59,642 nucleotides of DNA from positions 1 through 59,642 of the forward strand of contig JACRDB010000133.1 of the NCBI GenBank assembly GCA_016218725.1, written 5' to 3'. Under the pieces are notes generated by a model, which saw nothing but the letters and a program-made list of their open reading frames with translations, had not been told where the DNA came from and did not search any database. Position 1 is the first letter of the stretch. The number at the start of each line of letters is the position of its first letter. A program made the translations under genes and the position numbers. The DNA comes from Deltaproteobacteria bacterium (GTDB taxonomy: Bacteria; Myxococcota_A; Polyangia; Polyangiales; Ga0077539). Positions 10,501 to 19,400 of this stretch are shown here, one piece after another.

Positions 10501-10582
10501 GGGGACGGGTCCGCGAAATCAAAAGGGAATTCGGGCCCCGGCCGCAGCGGCGAGGCTGCGGGTGCAGCGCCCATGCTGCGGA

Positions 10583-10603
10583 GGGTAGACACGGTGTATA
10601 CCC
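10583..10603. promoter_or_regulatory. Palindrome site B, possible activator binding site
   Basis: GGGTAGACAC (10583-10592), one base, then GTGTATACCC (10594-10603) form an inverted repeat with one mismatch. It lies in the 282-bp divergent gap between the diiron operon and the secreted-protein gene. Its centre is about 118 bp upstream of the predicted sigma-54 start, a normal position for an enhancer-binding-protein site. The same palindrome family occurs at 142, 11822, 16391 and 24020, so a general repeat is the alternative. Confidence 0.45.
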
Positions 10604-10717
10604 GCTCGGGGCCAGGGCACCATCGGCCTGCCTGACGTTGGAGGGGGACCCCGAGGGCGCCTGAGGGTCGCATGGGAGGGCGTGGACGAAGGGGCGCGCG
10701 CGTGGGAGCCTTGAGGG

Positions 10718-12352
10718 GTGCCAGGACCTCGTGGAGCGGTGGTGCCTGCGATCGTGCTCGGGGCGCTCCTGACCGGTGTTCGGACAGGCGCCTGGAGGCT
10801 GGAGGACGGGCTCCGCGGGGGCACCCGCGGCAACGCCGTGGGGGGGCGCTTCGACGCCCAGGGGTGGCACGTCACGGACCGCCGGGACCGCATCTGGTAC
10901 GCCGTCCCGAGGCTCGCCTCCGGGAGCGTGGAGTTCACCGTCACGGGCTTCACCATGGAGCGCCTGGGGCCCATGGCCGAGACCGAGCTCTTCGCCATGT
11001 ACGAAGCGGGCTACGGGATCTCCGAGCCCATACGGTACGCCCCGGAGTTCCGAGAGAACCACTACAAGTGCATGCTGCGCGTCTACGGCCTCGCGGAGAC
11101 CGGCCGCGTCGGGCAGCAGAAGCTCATGTGGGGCATGTGCCCGTCGGGCTCGCCGGGCTACGGCATGTGCGGCTGCGGGTCCTTCTTCGAGGAGCCCTTC
11201 GGCGGGAGCGGCACCTGGGACGGTAGCCCCCAGAGGATCCGCGTCGAGTGGGGGGGAGGAACCACCCGCTACCTCCGCAACGGCGCGGCGGTTCTCTCCA
11301 TCAACTGGTCCCGCTCGGGCCTCGCCTTCGGTCCCCAGGACCTGCACCTCTCGCTCGGCACCTCGCGCCCCAGCGCCGTGGACTACGCCCAGCTCCCCGT
11401 CGGCGTGGTGTTCTCGGACCTGGTCATCGACGGCACCGAGGGGCCTCTGGCGCGCTGCCCTGGCGGCGCTCCCATGGACGCCGGGCCCCCGCCCGTCACC
11501 CCTCCGGGCTCCATGGACTTCCCCGCCGTCGAGGACGTCACCGTGGACCCGGCGCACCCGAGCACCGTGTTCCCAGACCCCAGGGACCTCTCCGTGGGCG
11601 CGGCCGACAGCGAGTTCTACGTGAAGTTCCGCGTAGGACCGCTGCCCGGTCGCGTGGTGCGCGCCCAGCTCCTCCTGCGCAGCGCCACCCACGCCTCCGC
11701 CGTGGGCACCGGAGCCAGCGTGTATACCGCCGGGAGCAACACCTGGAGCGAGACTTCGCTCGTCTGGAGGGCACGCCCCGGAGGTCGTGGTGCGCGCCTC
11801 GCCCGCCAGGAGGGCGTCGGAGTAGACACTCTGTATACCCTGGAGCTCCCCGCGGGCGCGGTCCCCGGCGCGGGCACCTACGCCTTCGCCGTACTGCCGG
11901 AGCCCGGGGACTCGAACGCCGCGCACTTCGACGCCAAGGAGGTCTCCCCCTCGCGAGGGCCGATCCTCAGGCTGACCGTAGACCCCACCATGAGCGTCTC
12001 CGACGCGGGGCCCATGCCCGATGTCATCGCGCCCACGGACGCTCCGACAGACCTCCCGGCCCCCGAGGACACCCGTCGCGAACCCCCGGTGGAGCCCGAC
12101 GCGGCGACCACACCGGACGCCGAGGCGCCTCCCGACGTGCCCTCACCGCGCACCGATGGCGGTCGGCCGAGCGCCGACTCCACGGACCCCGACGTGCTGG
12201 AGGAGCCGGGCTCCGACGGCACCTGCGGCTGCCGCGCGGGGGCCCGGCGCGGGCGGGGGTGGGCCTTGGCGGGCGCGCTCTCGCTGCTGCTCAGGGCACG
12301 CGGTCGTAGGGGTCGGGCTCGCCCGGGGCGGGGACGGGCGTCGGACCAATGA
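10718..12352 (+). CDS. Secreted protein with DNRLRE-like domain and MYXO-CTERM-like tail
   Basis: A 544-residue exported protein. A hydrophobic N-terminal segment (about 8-25) looks like a signal peptide. Residues about 27-250 form a beta-rich, jelly-roll-like region with a Cys-rich loop (GMCGCGSFF). Residues about 265-420 resemble the DNRLRE/CBM-like domain family (PDPRDLSVGA, then SNTWSETSLVW). An Asp/Pro/Thr-rich linker leads to the C-terminal motif GTCGCR, a hydrophobic helix and an Arg-rich end, the arrangement of a MYXO-CTERM sorting signal. It is therefore probably displayed on the cell surface, perhaps binding glycans. The GTG start has GGGAG nine bases upstream. Two TATACC-type palindrome copies fall inside the gene (11720, 11822). 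Its last 62 bp overlap the convergent gene. Confidence 0.75.
   Translation: MPGPRGAVVPAIVLGALLTGVRTGAWRLEDGLRGGTRGNAVGGRFDAQGWHVTDRRDRIWYAVPRLASGSVEFTVTGFTMERLGPMAETELFAMYEAGYGISEPIRYAPEFRENHYKCMLRVYGLAETGRVGQQKLMWGMCPSGSPGYGMCGCGSFFEEPFGGSGTWDGSPQRIRVEWGGGTTRYLRNGAAVLSINWSRSGLAFGPQDLHLSLGTSRPSAVDYAQLPVGVVFSDLVIDGTEGPLARCPGGAPMDAGPPPVTPPGSMDFPAVEDVTVDPAHPSTVFPDPRDLSVGAADSEFYVKFRVGPLPGRVVRAQLLLRSATHASAVGTGASVYTAGSNTWSETSLVWRARPGGRGARLARQEGVGVDTLYTLELPAGAVPGAGTYAFAVLPEPGDSNAAHFDAKEVSPSRGPILRLTVDPTMSVSDAGPMPDVIAPTDAPTDLPAPEDTRREPPVEPDAATTPDAEAPPDVPSPRTDGGRPSADSTDPDVLEEPGSDGTCGCRAGARRGRGWALAGALSLLLRARGRRGRARPGRGRASDQ
11822..11840. repeat. Palindrome copy inside coding sequence
   Basis: GTAGACAC-T-CTGTATACCC closely matches intergenic site B about 1.2 kb upstream. 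A further half-site, GTGTATACC, occurs at 11720-11728. Both are read as codons of the secreted protein (DTLYTLE and SVYTAGS). They may be chance or decoy sites. Confidence 0.35.
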
Positions 12353-13232
12353 CCGGCGCGGCGCCCAGCCTGAGCGTGTCTCGACGGAACACCTCCGGCG
12401 CCCTGGCGTCCTGGCGGAGGCCCAGGACCCCCAGGCCGAGGCCCCGGAGCGTGGGGAGGCAGCTCGACCCCCGGGCCGCCGTCGGTCGACGGAGGCTGCG
12501 CACGGCGTCCAGCGCGTCCGAGGCGCCCGGGACCCAGGGGGAGGCAGGGTCCAGGACCACCGCGTCGCTGCGCCGCACGGGCACCCAGACCAGCAGCGCG
12601 CCGTCGGGGAGTAGCAGCGGCCATACCCCGCCGTCCCAGAGCGCCAGGAGCGGGCGCCAGGGCGAGGGGCGGTCCCCAAGCTGACGGCCATGGAGCGCCT
12701 CCCACTCGGCGAGGATGAGCCCCGGGAGGCAGTCCGCCATGTCCACCAGGTGACAGTCTCCATGGCGACCCTGGAGGTACGGCAGCAACCGAAGGAAGGG
12801 CGCCACCCCACCGGACTGGCCCCGGTTGTGGACATACCAGAGGGCGATGGCCTGCGTGGCGCGCCCCGACCAGCGGTGCACGTCTCCCCACGCGCCGCTC
12901 GTCCGGGCCTGGCTCAAGGTCGCGGGGTGGTCACCCAGCTTCTCGCGCCGCCACGCCTCGGACCAGGCGCGGTACAGCGCCTGAAGGTGCGCGTCCGGCG
13001 TCCTGGTGGCGGCCCAGGCGTCCCCTACGGCGTCCAGCGCCGCCGGGAGCGAGCGGCTCACCCTCACCGGTCCGGGGATGGGGGCCGGGGAGTCCTGGTC
13101 CGCGAAGGCGCCCGCCGCCGCGCGGTGCTCCTCGGCCATCGCCTCCAGCCACGCGCGCGCCGAGGGCTCCAGCGCCTCCAGCGCCGCGTCCGGGAGGAGC
13201 CAGCGGTCCAGGTGCGCCACCAGGTCGTCCAT
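12291..13232 (-). CDS. Hypothetical protein, Trp-rich, 313 residues
   Basis: I do not recognise this protein. It is soluble-looking, with no signal peptide or membrane helix, and rich in Trp and Ala. Notable segments are YRAWSEAWRREKLGD, HRWSGRATQAIALWYVHNRGQ and a hydrophobic beta-like region around WPLLLPDGALLVWVPVRRSDAVVLDP. The ATG start is 44 bp from the divergent PP2C gene, so the two probably share a regulatory region and possibly a function. The 3' end overlaps the secreted-protein gene by 62 bp in convergent orientation. Codon use and GC bias look like its neighbours, which supports it as a real gene. Confidence 0.7.
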   Translation of the reverse strand: MDDLVAHLDRWLLPDAALEALEPSARAWLEAMAEEHRAAAGAFADQDSPAPIPGPVRVSRSLPAALDAVGDAWAATRTPDAHLQALYRAWSEAWRREKLGDHPATLSQARTSGAWGDVHRWSGRATQAIALWYVHNRGQSGGVAPFLRLLPYLQGRHGDCHLVDMADCLPGLILAEWEALHGRQLGDRPSPWRPLLALWDGGVWPLLLPDGALLVWVPVRRSDAVVLDPASPWVPGASDALDAVRSLRRPTAARGSSCLPTLRGLGLGVLGLRQDARAPEVFRRDTLRLGAAPVIGPTPVPAPGEPDPYDRVP

Positions 13233-13276
13233 GGGAGGGGAAGACTGTACACCGCCGTACGGGGAGGTTGTCGCGC

Positions 13277-14776
13277 GTGATCGCAGAAGCGGCCGGAGTC
13301 TGTGAGGTGGGCCTCGCCCGTGAGGCCCAGGAGGACGGCCTCGGGCTCTTCCCCGAGGAGGGCCTGGTGGCCGTGATCGATGGCATGGGCGGCAACGTCG
13401 CTGGAAGCGCAGTGCCGCCCTTGTTCCTGGCGCTCCTGCGCGCCGCGCTGCGCGAGGCCCCGGAGGACATGGACGCCACGGAGGCCCTGCGCGCCGCCCT
13501 GGTCACGACCAACGCGCGCCTCCTGGCCGCGCTGGAGGCGCGAGGCCCCACCTACCGTGGCACCGGCGGCGCCGCCGCCGTGTGCTGGGCCCGAGGGCCC
13601 TCCCTGGTGCTGGGGAGCGCAGGGGACTGCCGGGTGTACCGCTGGCGCGACGGCGCGCTGGTGCAGCTCACCACGGACCATGACCTCAAGCGCGCGCTTG
13701 TGGAAGCGGGCTCGCCGGAGGTGTCTCAGGAGCAACTGGAGACCTTCCGCACGGTGATCACCATGGCCTTCGCCGTCGGGCCCACGGTGAACCCCGATGT
13801 CTTCCTGGCCGACGCCCGCGACGGGGACCTCTTCCTGGTGTGCTCCGACGGGCTCTGGAGGACCCTCCCCGACGCGTCCATCGCCGAGGTGCTCGCCCGC
13901 GGCGAGGGCCTCGCGGCGGGGAGCCACGCCCTGCGCGCGCAGGCGCTCGCGCGAGGCACCTACGACAATGTCACCGTGGGGCTCTTCCGGTGGAGGGACG
14001 GCGCCGCGGGGAGGGTGTCCCCGGGGGGTTCCCCAGGGGGCTCCGGGGCCTCCACGCCGCGGTCGATCTTCCGGCGCGAGGCCGAGGTGCGGGCGCGCCT
14101 CCGGGACCTCACGGACCCCGAGGAGGCCTGGGAGCGCTGCCTCGCGCGCGGAGACGTGCGCCCGCCCTGGAGCGGGGAGAGGCTCTTCGTCGGGGCGCGA
14201 CGCGCCGTGCAGTGCGCCCCGGAGGACCCCTCCCGCGTCCGAGAGCGCCTCCGCGCCCAGGGGAACCTGGTGGGCTTCGGGCCCCCAGGCGCACGACCGC
14301 CGAGGCCCTCGTCGCTGGAGGTCTTCGCCCTGCGGGCCGTACCCTGGACCCTGGAGGCCGTGGCGCTGGCGGCCTCGGACCCCGCGGGGTTCCTCGCCGC
14401 GGAGGCCCTGGCGCTGGAGGCCCTCGCGCGCTGGTGGCGCTGGGGCTGCGCGGCGCCCCAGAGGGTGCTCTGGGACCTCTCGGCGGACGCCCCGGAGCCC
14501 GGGGCCCGGCTGCGGCACCTCCTCGGGGCCTTCACCTTTGTACCCGGCATTGAGCGCGGCGGGACAACGAGTGATGCGTCCGGGTCCTGGGCGGAGACCG
14601 TGGGACGCTGGATCCGTGACATCGACGCGCGCTGGCACCGCGAGGACCTCGGGGACCTGACCTTCCGGGAGCTCCCCAACCCGGTCGCGCCCCTGGGGGC
14701 CCTTTTGGACCTCGGGGTGCTCCTGGAGGATTTCACCGAGGAGGGCGTGCTCTTGCGGCGCGCTCGGAGTCCTTGA
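13277..14776 (+). CDS. PP2C-family protein phosphatase with unknown C-terminal extension
   Basis: Predicted metal-dependent Ser/Thr phosphatase that could reverse the action of the kinases in this window. The PP2C fold (about residues 5-245) shows GLAREAQEDG (the usual R-x-x-N-E-D with Gln for Asn), VAVIDGMGGN (metal Asp), GSAGDCRVYR, LFLVCSDGLW and YDNVTVGLF. Metal-binding aspartates appear intact. The last 250 residues match nothing I recognise; they are Trp/Arg/Leu-rich with no membrane helix. The start is the GTG at 13277, nine bases after GGGGAGG (13261-13267). A TTG three codons earlier abuts the Shine-Dalgarno and is less likely. Confidence 0.88.
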   Translation: MIAEAAGVCEVGLAREAQEDGLGLFPEEGLVAVIDGMGGNVAGSAVPPLFLALLRAALREAPEDMDATEALRAALVTTNARLLAALEARGPTYRGTGGAAAVCWARGPSLVLGSAGDCRVYRWRDGALVQLTTDHDLKRALVEAGSPEVSQEQLETFRTVITMAFAVGPTVNPDVFLADARDGDLFLVCSDGLWRTLPDASIAEVLARGEGLAAGSHALRAQALARGTYDNVTVGLFRWRDGAAGRVSPGGSPGGSGASTPRSIFRREAEVRARLRDLTDPEEAWERCLARGDVRPPWSGERLFVGARRAVQCAPEDPSRVRERLRAQGNLVGFGPPGARPPRPSSLEVFALRAVPWTLEAVALAASDPAGFLAAEALALEALARWWRWGCAAPQRVLWDLSADAPEPGARLRHLLGAFTFVPGIERGGTTSDASGSWAETVGRWIRDIDARWHREDLGDLTFRELPNPVAPLGALLDLGVLLEDFTEEGVLLRRARSP

Positions 14777-14779
14777 GCG

Positions 14780-14809
14780 TTGTCGCGGCGGGCCGCGGGG
14801 TGCTATCGC
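14780..14809 (+). promoter_or_regulatory. Possible promoter of the antiporter gene
   Basis: TTGTCG (14780-14785) is spaced 18 bases from TATCGC (14804-14809). The predicted start is near 14816, a few bases before the GTG at 14820, which again suggests a near-leaderless mRNA. The match is partial, and transcription from the PP2C gene 43 bp upstream is also possible. Confidence 0.28.
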
Positions 14810-14819
14810 TGGACCCACC

Positions 14820-16382
14820 GTGGACCGCACGATGGTGTACCTGGGGCTGTTCCTCGTCGCGTCGGCGGTGGCCGTCGCGGCGCGGCGCTGGAGGCTGCCC
14901 TACACCGTGGCCCTGGTGCTCGCGGGCGTGGCCCTCGGGAGCACGCGGGTGCTGGCCCCGCCACACCTGACCAAGGAGCTTCTCTTTACCATCTTCCTCC
15001 CGGGGCTGGTCTTCGAGGCGGCGTTCCATATGGACGCGCGGCGCTTCTGGCAGAACAAGCTCGCCATCGTCGGCCTGGCCGCGCCGGGGATGGTGGTCGC
15101 CAGCTACCTCACCGCCGCGCTCCTGGTGCCCGCCGTGGCCAGGCTCTCGCTGGCGACGGGCTTTCGCTTCTCCCACGGGCTCGTCCTGGCCGCGCTCCTG
15201 GCGGCCACGGACCCCATCTCCGTCGTGGGGCTCTTCAAGACCCTGGGAGCTCCGCGGCGCCTCGCCCTCCTGGTCGAGGGTGAGAGCCTCCTCAACGACG
15301 GCACCGCCGTGGTGGTCTTCGCCCTGGTGCTGGAGGCCGCCACAGGGAGGCGGCTCTCCATGGCCGAGGCATCGCTGGAGTTCCTGCGCGTGGTGGGCCT
15401 CGGCGCCGCCGTCGGTGGCGCCGTGGGGTACCTGGCCTCCAAGGCCATCCAGCGCATCGACGACCCTCTCATCGAGATCACCCTCACCACCCTGGCGGCC
15501 TACGGGTCCTTCTCCCTCGCCGAGCGGGGCCACGCCTCGGGCGTGATCGCCACCATGACCGCGGGCATGCTCTGCGGCTCCTTCGGCGCCCCGACGGGCA
15601 TGAGCCCCTCCACCCGCGTCGCCGTGGAGAGCTTCTGGGAGTACGTCGCCTTCGCGCTGAACTCCGTGGTGTTCCTCCTCCTCGGCTTCGAGGTGCGGGT
15701 GCCCGCGCTCCTGGCCTCCTGGCGCCCCATCCTCGTGGCCTTCCTCGCGGTGACCCTGGGCCGCGCGGTGGTCGTGTGGGCCGTCTCCCTCCTCCTCTCG
15801 CGCAGCGCCGAGCGGATCCCTCCGAGGTGGGTCCCGGTGCTCACCTGGGGGGGCCTCCGCGGGGGGCTCTCCATGGTGCTCGCGCTGGCCCTGCCGCGCT
15901 CGCTCCCGCACCGCGACCTGCTGGTCACCATGACCTTCGGCGTGGTGACCCTCTCCATCCTTGTGCAGGGCCTCACCATGGGGCCCCTCCTGCGCCGCCT
16001 GGGGCTGGTCCGAGGGCGCTCCGAGCGGGCCCTCTACGACCGCGCCCGGATCGAGCACCGCGCCGCCCTGGCCGCCTCCCGCGCCCTGGACGACCTGGAG
16101 CGTGACGGCCGCGTCCACGGCGAGGCCCTGGCCTCCCTCCGCGCCCGCTGCCAACAGCAACTCCAGGCCTGCGACGAGCGCCTCCGGGCCCTGCACCTCG
16201 ACCACGAAGAGCTCCGCGCCGAGGAGGAGCTCGCCGCCACGCGTCAGCTCCTCCTGGCCCAGAAGGGCGCCGTGCTCGAGGCCCAACGCTCCGGCGCCGT
16301 CGGCCCCGACGCCGCCGAGGACCTCCTCCGGGAGCTCAACGGACGCCTCGTGGACCTCGAAGACCGCCACCGGGACGAGTGA
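14820..16382 (+). CDS. CPA1-type cation/proton antiporter
   Basis: A 520-residue polytopic inner-membrane exchanger of the NhaP/CPA1 type, trading Na+ or K+ for H+. About 12 hydrophobic segments occupy residues 5-405. Diagnostic motifs are ATDPISVVG, EGESLLNDGTAVVVF (the Asn-Asp pair of electroneutral CPA1 proteins) and WGGLRGGLSMVLAL. The C-terminal 115 residues are cytoplasmic and rich in Arg, Glu, Leu and Gln with heptad-like spacing, so probably a regulatory coiled coil. The GTG start is chosen; an in-frame ATG four codons later would give almost the same protein. The gene follows the PP2C gene on the same strand and ends 8 bp before a strong palindrome shared with the convergent RHS gene. 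Confidence 0.93.
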   Translation: MDRTMVYLGLFLVASAVAVAARRWRLPYTVALVLAGVALGSTRVLAPPHLTKELLFTIFLPGLVFEAAFHMDARRFWQNKLAIVGLAAPGMVVASYLTAALLVPAVARLSLATGFRFSHGLVLAALLAATDPISVVGLFKTLGAPRRLALLVEGESLLNDGTAVVVFALVLEAATGRRLSMAEASLEFLRVVGLGAAVGGAVGYLASKAIQRIDDPLIEITLTTLAAYGSFSLAERGHASGVIATMTAGMLCGSFGAPTGMSPSTRVAVESFWEYVAFALNSVVFLLLGFEVRVPALLASWRPILVAFLAVTLGRAVVVWAVSLLLSRSAERIPPRWVPVLTWGGLRGGLSMVLALALPRSLPHRDLLVTMTFGVVTLSILVQGLTMGPLLRRLGLVRGRSERALYDRARIEHRAALAASRALDDLERDGRVHGEALASLRARCQQQLQACDERLRALHLDHEELRAEEELAATRQLLLAQKGAVLEAQRSGAVGPDAAEDLLRELNGRLVDLEDRHRDE

Positions 16383-16384
16383 AT

Positions 16385-16416
16385 AGGGAGGGTATACACG
16401 GTGTATACCCCTCCCT
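16385..16416. terminator. Long palindrome between convergent genes (site D)
   Basis: The core GGTATACAC (16391-16399) and GTGTATACC (16401-16409) form a perfect inverted repeat around one base. The arms extend to AGGGAG on the left and CTCCCT on the right with one extra C, giving a stem of about 15 bp. It fills the gap between the antiporter stop (16380-16382) and the RHS gene stop (16431-16433). Position and strength suit a bidirectional terminator. It is also the best copy of the dispersed TATACAC palindrome family. Confidence 0.55.
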
Positions 16417-16430
16417 GGAGGCTCCTGGCG

Positions 16431-19400
16431 TCAGAACAGACCGGCCAGCGCGGCGAGGAAGGAGACGATGTTGTCCGGGAGGTTGGAGATCGTCATGGCG
16501 AGCCGGGCCGGGTCCTGGCGGGTGATGGCCATCGCGGCCCGGACGTAGAGCTGGAGGAAGAGGCTGCGGGCCCCGGCGACAACGGCCTGGGCGTAGGCGA
16601 CGCCTCGGGCATAGATGACCGGCAGGTCGGCCTCGCCGTCGGGGTCCGCGCGGTTGACCGGGTCGTTGCTGACGTAACCATAGAGGTTGCTCTCGCTGCC
16701 GTCGAAGAGGCGGGGGTCCCGCGCGGTCCAGCGCCCGGCGCGGGGGTCGTAGTCCCTGGCGCCGAAGCGCAGGAGCCCGGTGTCCTGGTCGTAGAGGCCG
16801 CCCGCGAAGCCGAAGGGCACGAAGCCCGGGCGGGTGTCGCGCAGCACGTTGCCGGAGGCGTCGTAGTCCAGGCGCTGCGCCACCTCGCCGGTGGCGGTGT
16901 TGACCACCGCGCGCACGCTCCCCAGGGTGTCGGCCACGAGCCGGAAGGTGGCGCCGTCCCGGAGCATGTAGTCTGGCACGACCTCGCTGGAGCCGTAGAC
17001 GAAGCGCGCCACCACGGCGCCGGCGCCGTCGACCTCGGCGGCCACCTGGAGCCGAGAGCGGTAGACCAGGCCCTGGGTGAGCCTGCCGTCCACGCGCCGC
17101 CCGACCCGGCGGTTCAACCCGTCGATCACGTACTCCACCCGGCGCCCGTCGGGGAGGGCGACGGACAGGAGGTTCCCGAGCGCGTCGTAGGCGTAGGTGG
17201 TGGTCCGTCCGGCCTCGGTGCGGGTGCGCAGGTCGCCCGCCGCGGTGTACGCAAAGCGCGCCTCGCCGCAGGTCTGGAGCCGGTCCTGGGCGTCGAAGGC
17301 GCAGCGCGCCTCGGCGGGTCCCACGCGCGCCAGGGTGCGGTTCCCGTTGCTGTCGTACTCGTAGTGGGCGGCGGGGCCGCCGTCGCGGGAGACGTCCGAG
17401 AGCCGCCCCGCGGGGTCGTAGGTGTAGGTCCTGGTCTCGGTGCGCCCCTCGGCCGTCTCGACGACGCGGGTGACCCTCCCGAGGCGGTCCCGGGTGAAGG
17501 CCTGCTCCAGGACCCCGGCGCCTCGCGCCAGCGCCCGGAGGGACGCGGGCTCCCCCTGGGCGTCGTAGGTGGCGGCGGTGGTGACCACTCCGAGGTCCGT
17601 GCCGACCTCCCGCCCGGTGGCGGCCTCGCGGGTGATGTTCAGCGCGCCTGCGCGGGTGACCCGCCCGTCGCGGTCGTAGGTGAAGGCCACCGCGGGGGTG
17701 CCCTCCACGGTCTCCGTGGCGAGGGCGAGGTCGTTGTTGTAGGTCCTCCGGAGGGTCGCGCGGAAGGCTCCGGTGCTGGTCTCGCCGAGCGCCAGGGGCC
17801 CGTCCCGAAGGAACGCGAGCTCCTGGCCGCCCGGGGCGCTCAGCCGCGAGAGCGCGCCGGTCATGGCGTCGTACTCGCGACGCACGACGCCCCGCGCGAT
17901 GGCGGTGGTGGACAACCTCCCCGCGGCGTCGTACCCGAAGGTCACCATTTCCCCGTCGGGGCGGGTGATGGCTGTGGGCTTCCGGTCGGCGTCGTAGCGA
18001 TACCGGGCGACCGCGGGGCCCTCACCGGCGTCCGGGAAGGTGACCGAGTCCAGCAGGTCGAGCGGCGTGTAGGCGAAGCGCGTCGCCGCGCGCCCTGGCG
18101 GCGTCACGGCGCTCAGGCGCCCCGCGGCGTCCCACGCGAAGGCCAGGTCCCGGCTCCCTGGGAGCGCCCGCTGGAGCACCCGCCCCACGGGGTCGTAGGT
18201 GAAGCGCAGGAGCCGCCCTTCGGGGTCCGTGAGGGTCTCGACCTGCCCCTGGGCGTTCCAGGTCTGGACGCTCCGGCGGTCGCCCTGGGACGTCGCCAGG
18301 AGCCGCCCTCGCGGGTCGAGCTCGCGGCGCAGCAGCGGGGTCCCCGCGCGCTGCTGCTCGATGACATGCCCCAGCGCGTCGAAGCGCGCGCTGTCCAGCC
18401 GTCCGAGGGGGCTGCGGACCGTGGAGGTGCGGGTCGCGTGGTCGTAGGTCTCGACGGTGTCCCTGCCGTTGACGGTCCGGGTCAGGGTCTCGCGGGTGAG
18501 GCTGAGCGGGTCCTCGGGGCGCGCGAGGACCACCGTCCGGAGCAGCGCCGCGACCAGGCGCAGGCGCCCCGGGGAGGTGACCGAGAGGCCCTCCACCCGG
18601 GGGCTACGGGAGCCGAAGCGAGGGTCCGGGCCGAAGTCCAGGGTCTGCTCCCGGCCGTCGGGGAAGCGCTGACTGACTGCGCCGTCCGGGTGGACCTCGG
18701 TGGTCGTGTGGAGCCCCGCGGGGTCCGTCACGTCGCGCCGCTCGGCGCCGTTGGGCAGCAGCAGCCGCTCGTGGCGGGTGACCCTCCCGGCCGGGCTGGT
18801 GACCTGCACCAAGCGAGCGCCCGTCGGGAGCAGGGAGCGCGCCAGGCGCGTGCGTCCACCCGCGGGGTCGGTGTCCTCCGTCAGGCGCCCGCGGTCGTCA
18901 AAGACGAAGCGGGAGGTGCCTCCGCTGGGGGAGGTCGCGGTGGCGAGGAGCCCGCGGGCGTCGGTGTAGGTGAAGGCCCAGCGCGCCGCCGCGGGGTCCA
19001 CCATGGACGCGAGCCACCCCTGGTCGTCCAGGGTGAGCGCCGTGCGATGCCCGTAGGGCCCCACGATCGCCCTGGGGCTCCCGTCCGCGGCGCGCTCGAT
19101 GGTGGTGGTGTTTCCGTCGGCGTCCGCGACCGAGGCGAGCGCCCCCGAGGGCTCGTACGTAAAGCGATACCGAACCGCCCCGGTCCGGGCGTCCACGGTC
19201 TGGGTGTGCCGCCCCCTCGCGTCGAAGTGGTAGAGCTCGTCGCCGTGGTCCGAGGGCAGCACCGTCGCGCCGTCGCCGGGCCCTGGCATGGCGGTGCGGC
19301 GAAGACGCCGCACCCGGTGGGCGCCCTGCTCGGCGAAATACACGGTCCCATCGGCGGCGAGGGCCACGCTGGAGGGTCCGGACACCGCGGCCTGGAAGGG

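Noticed and set aside
16431..16680. C-terminal toxin of the RHS protein
   Set aside because: The 70 residues after the core show no nuclease, deaminase or ADP-ribosyltransferase motif and no immunity gene follows, so it is not called as a toxin.
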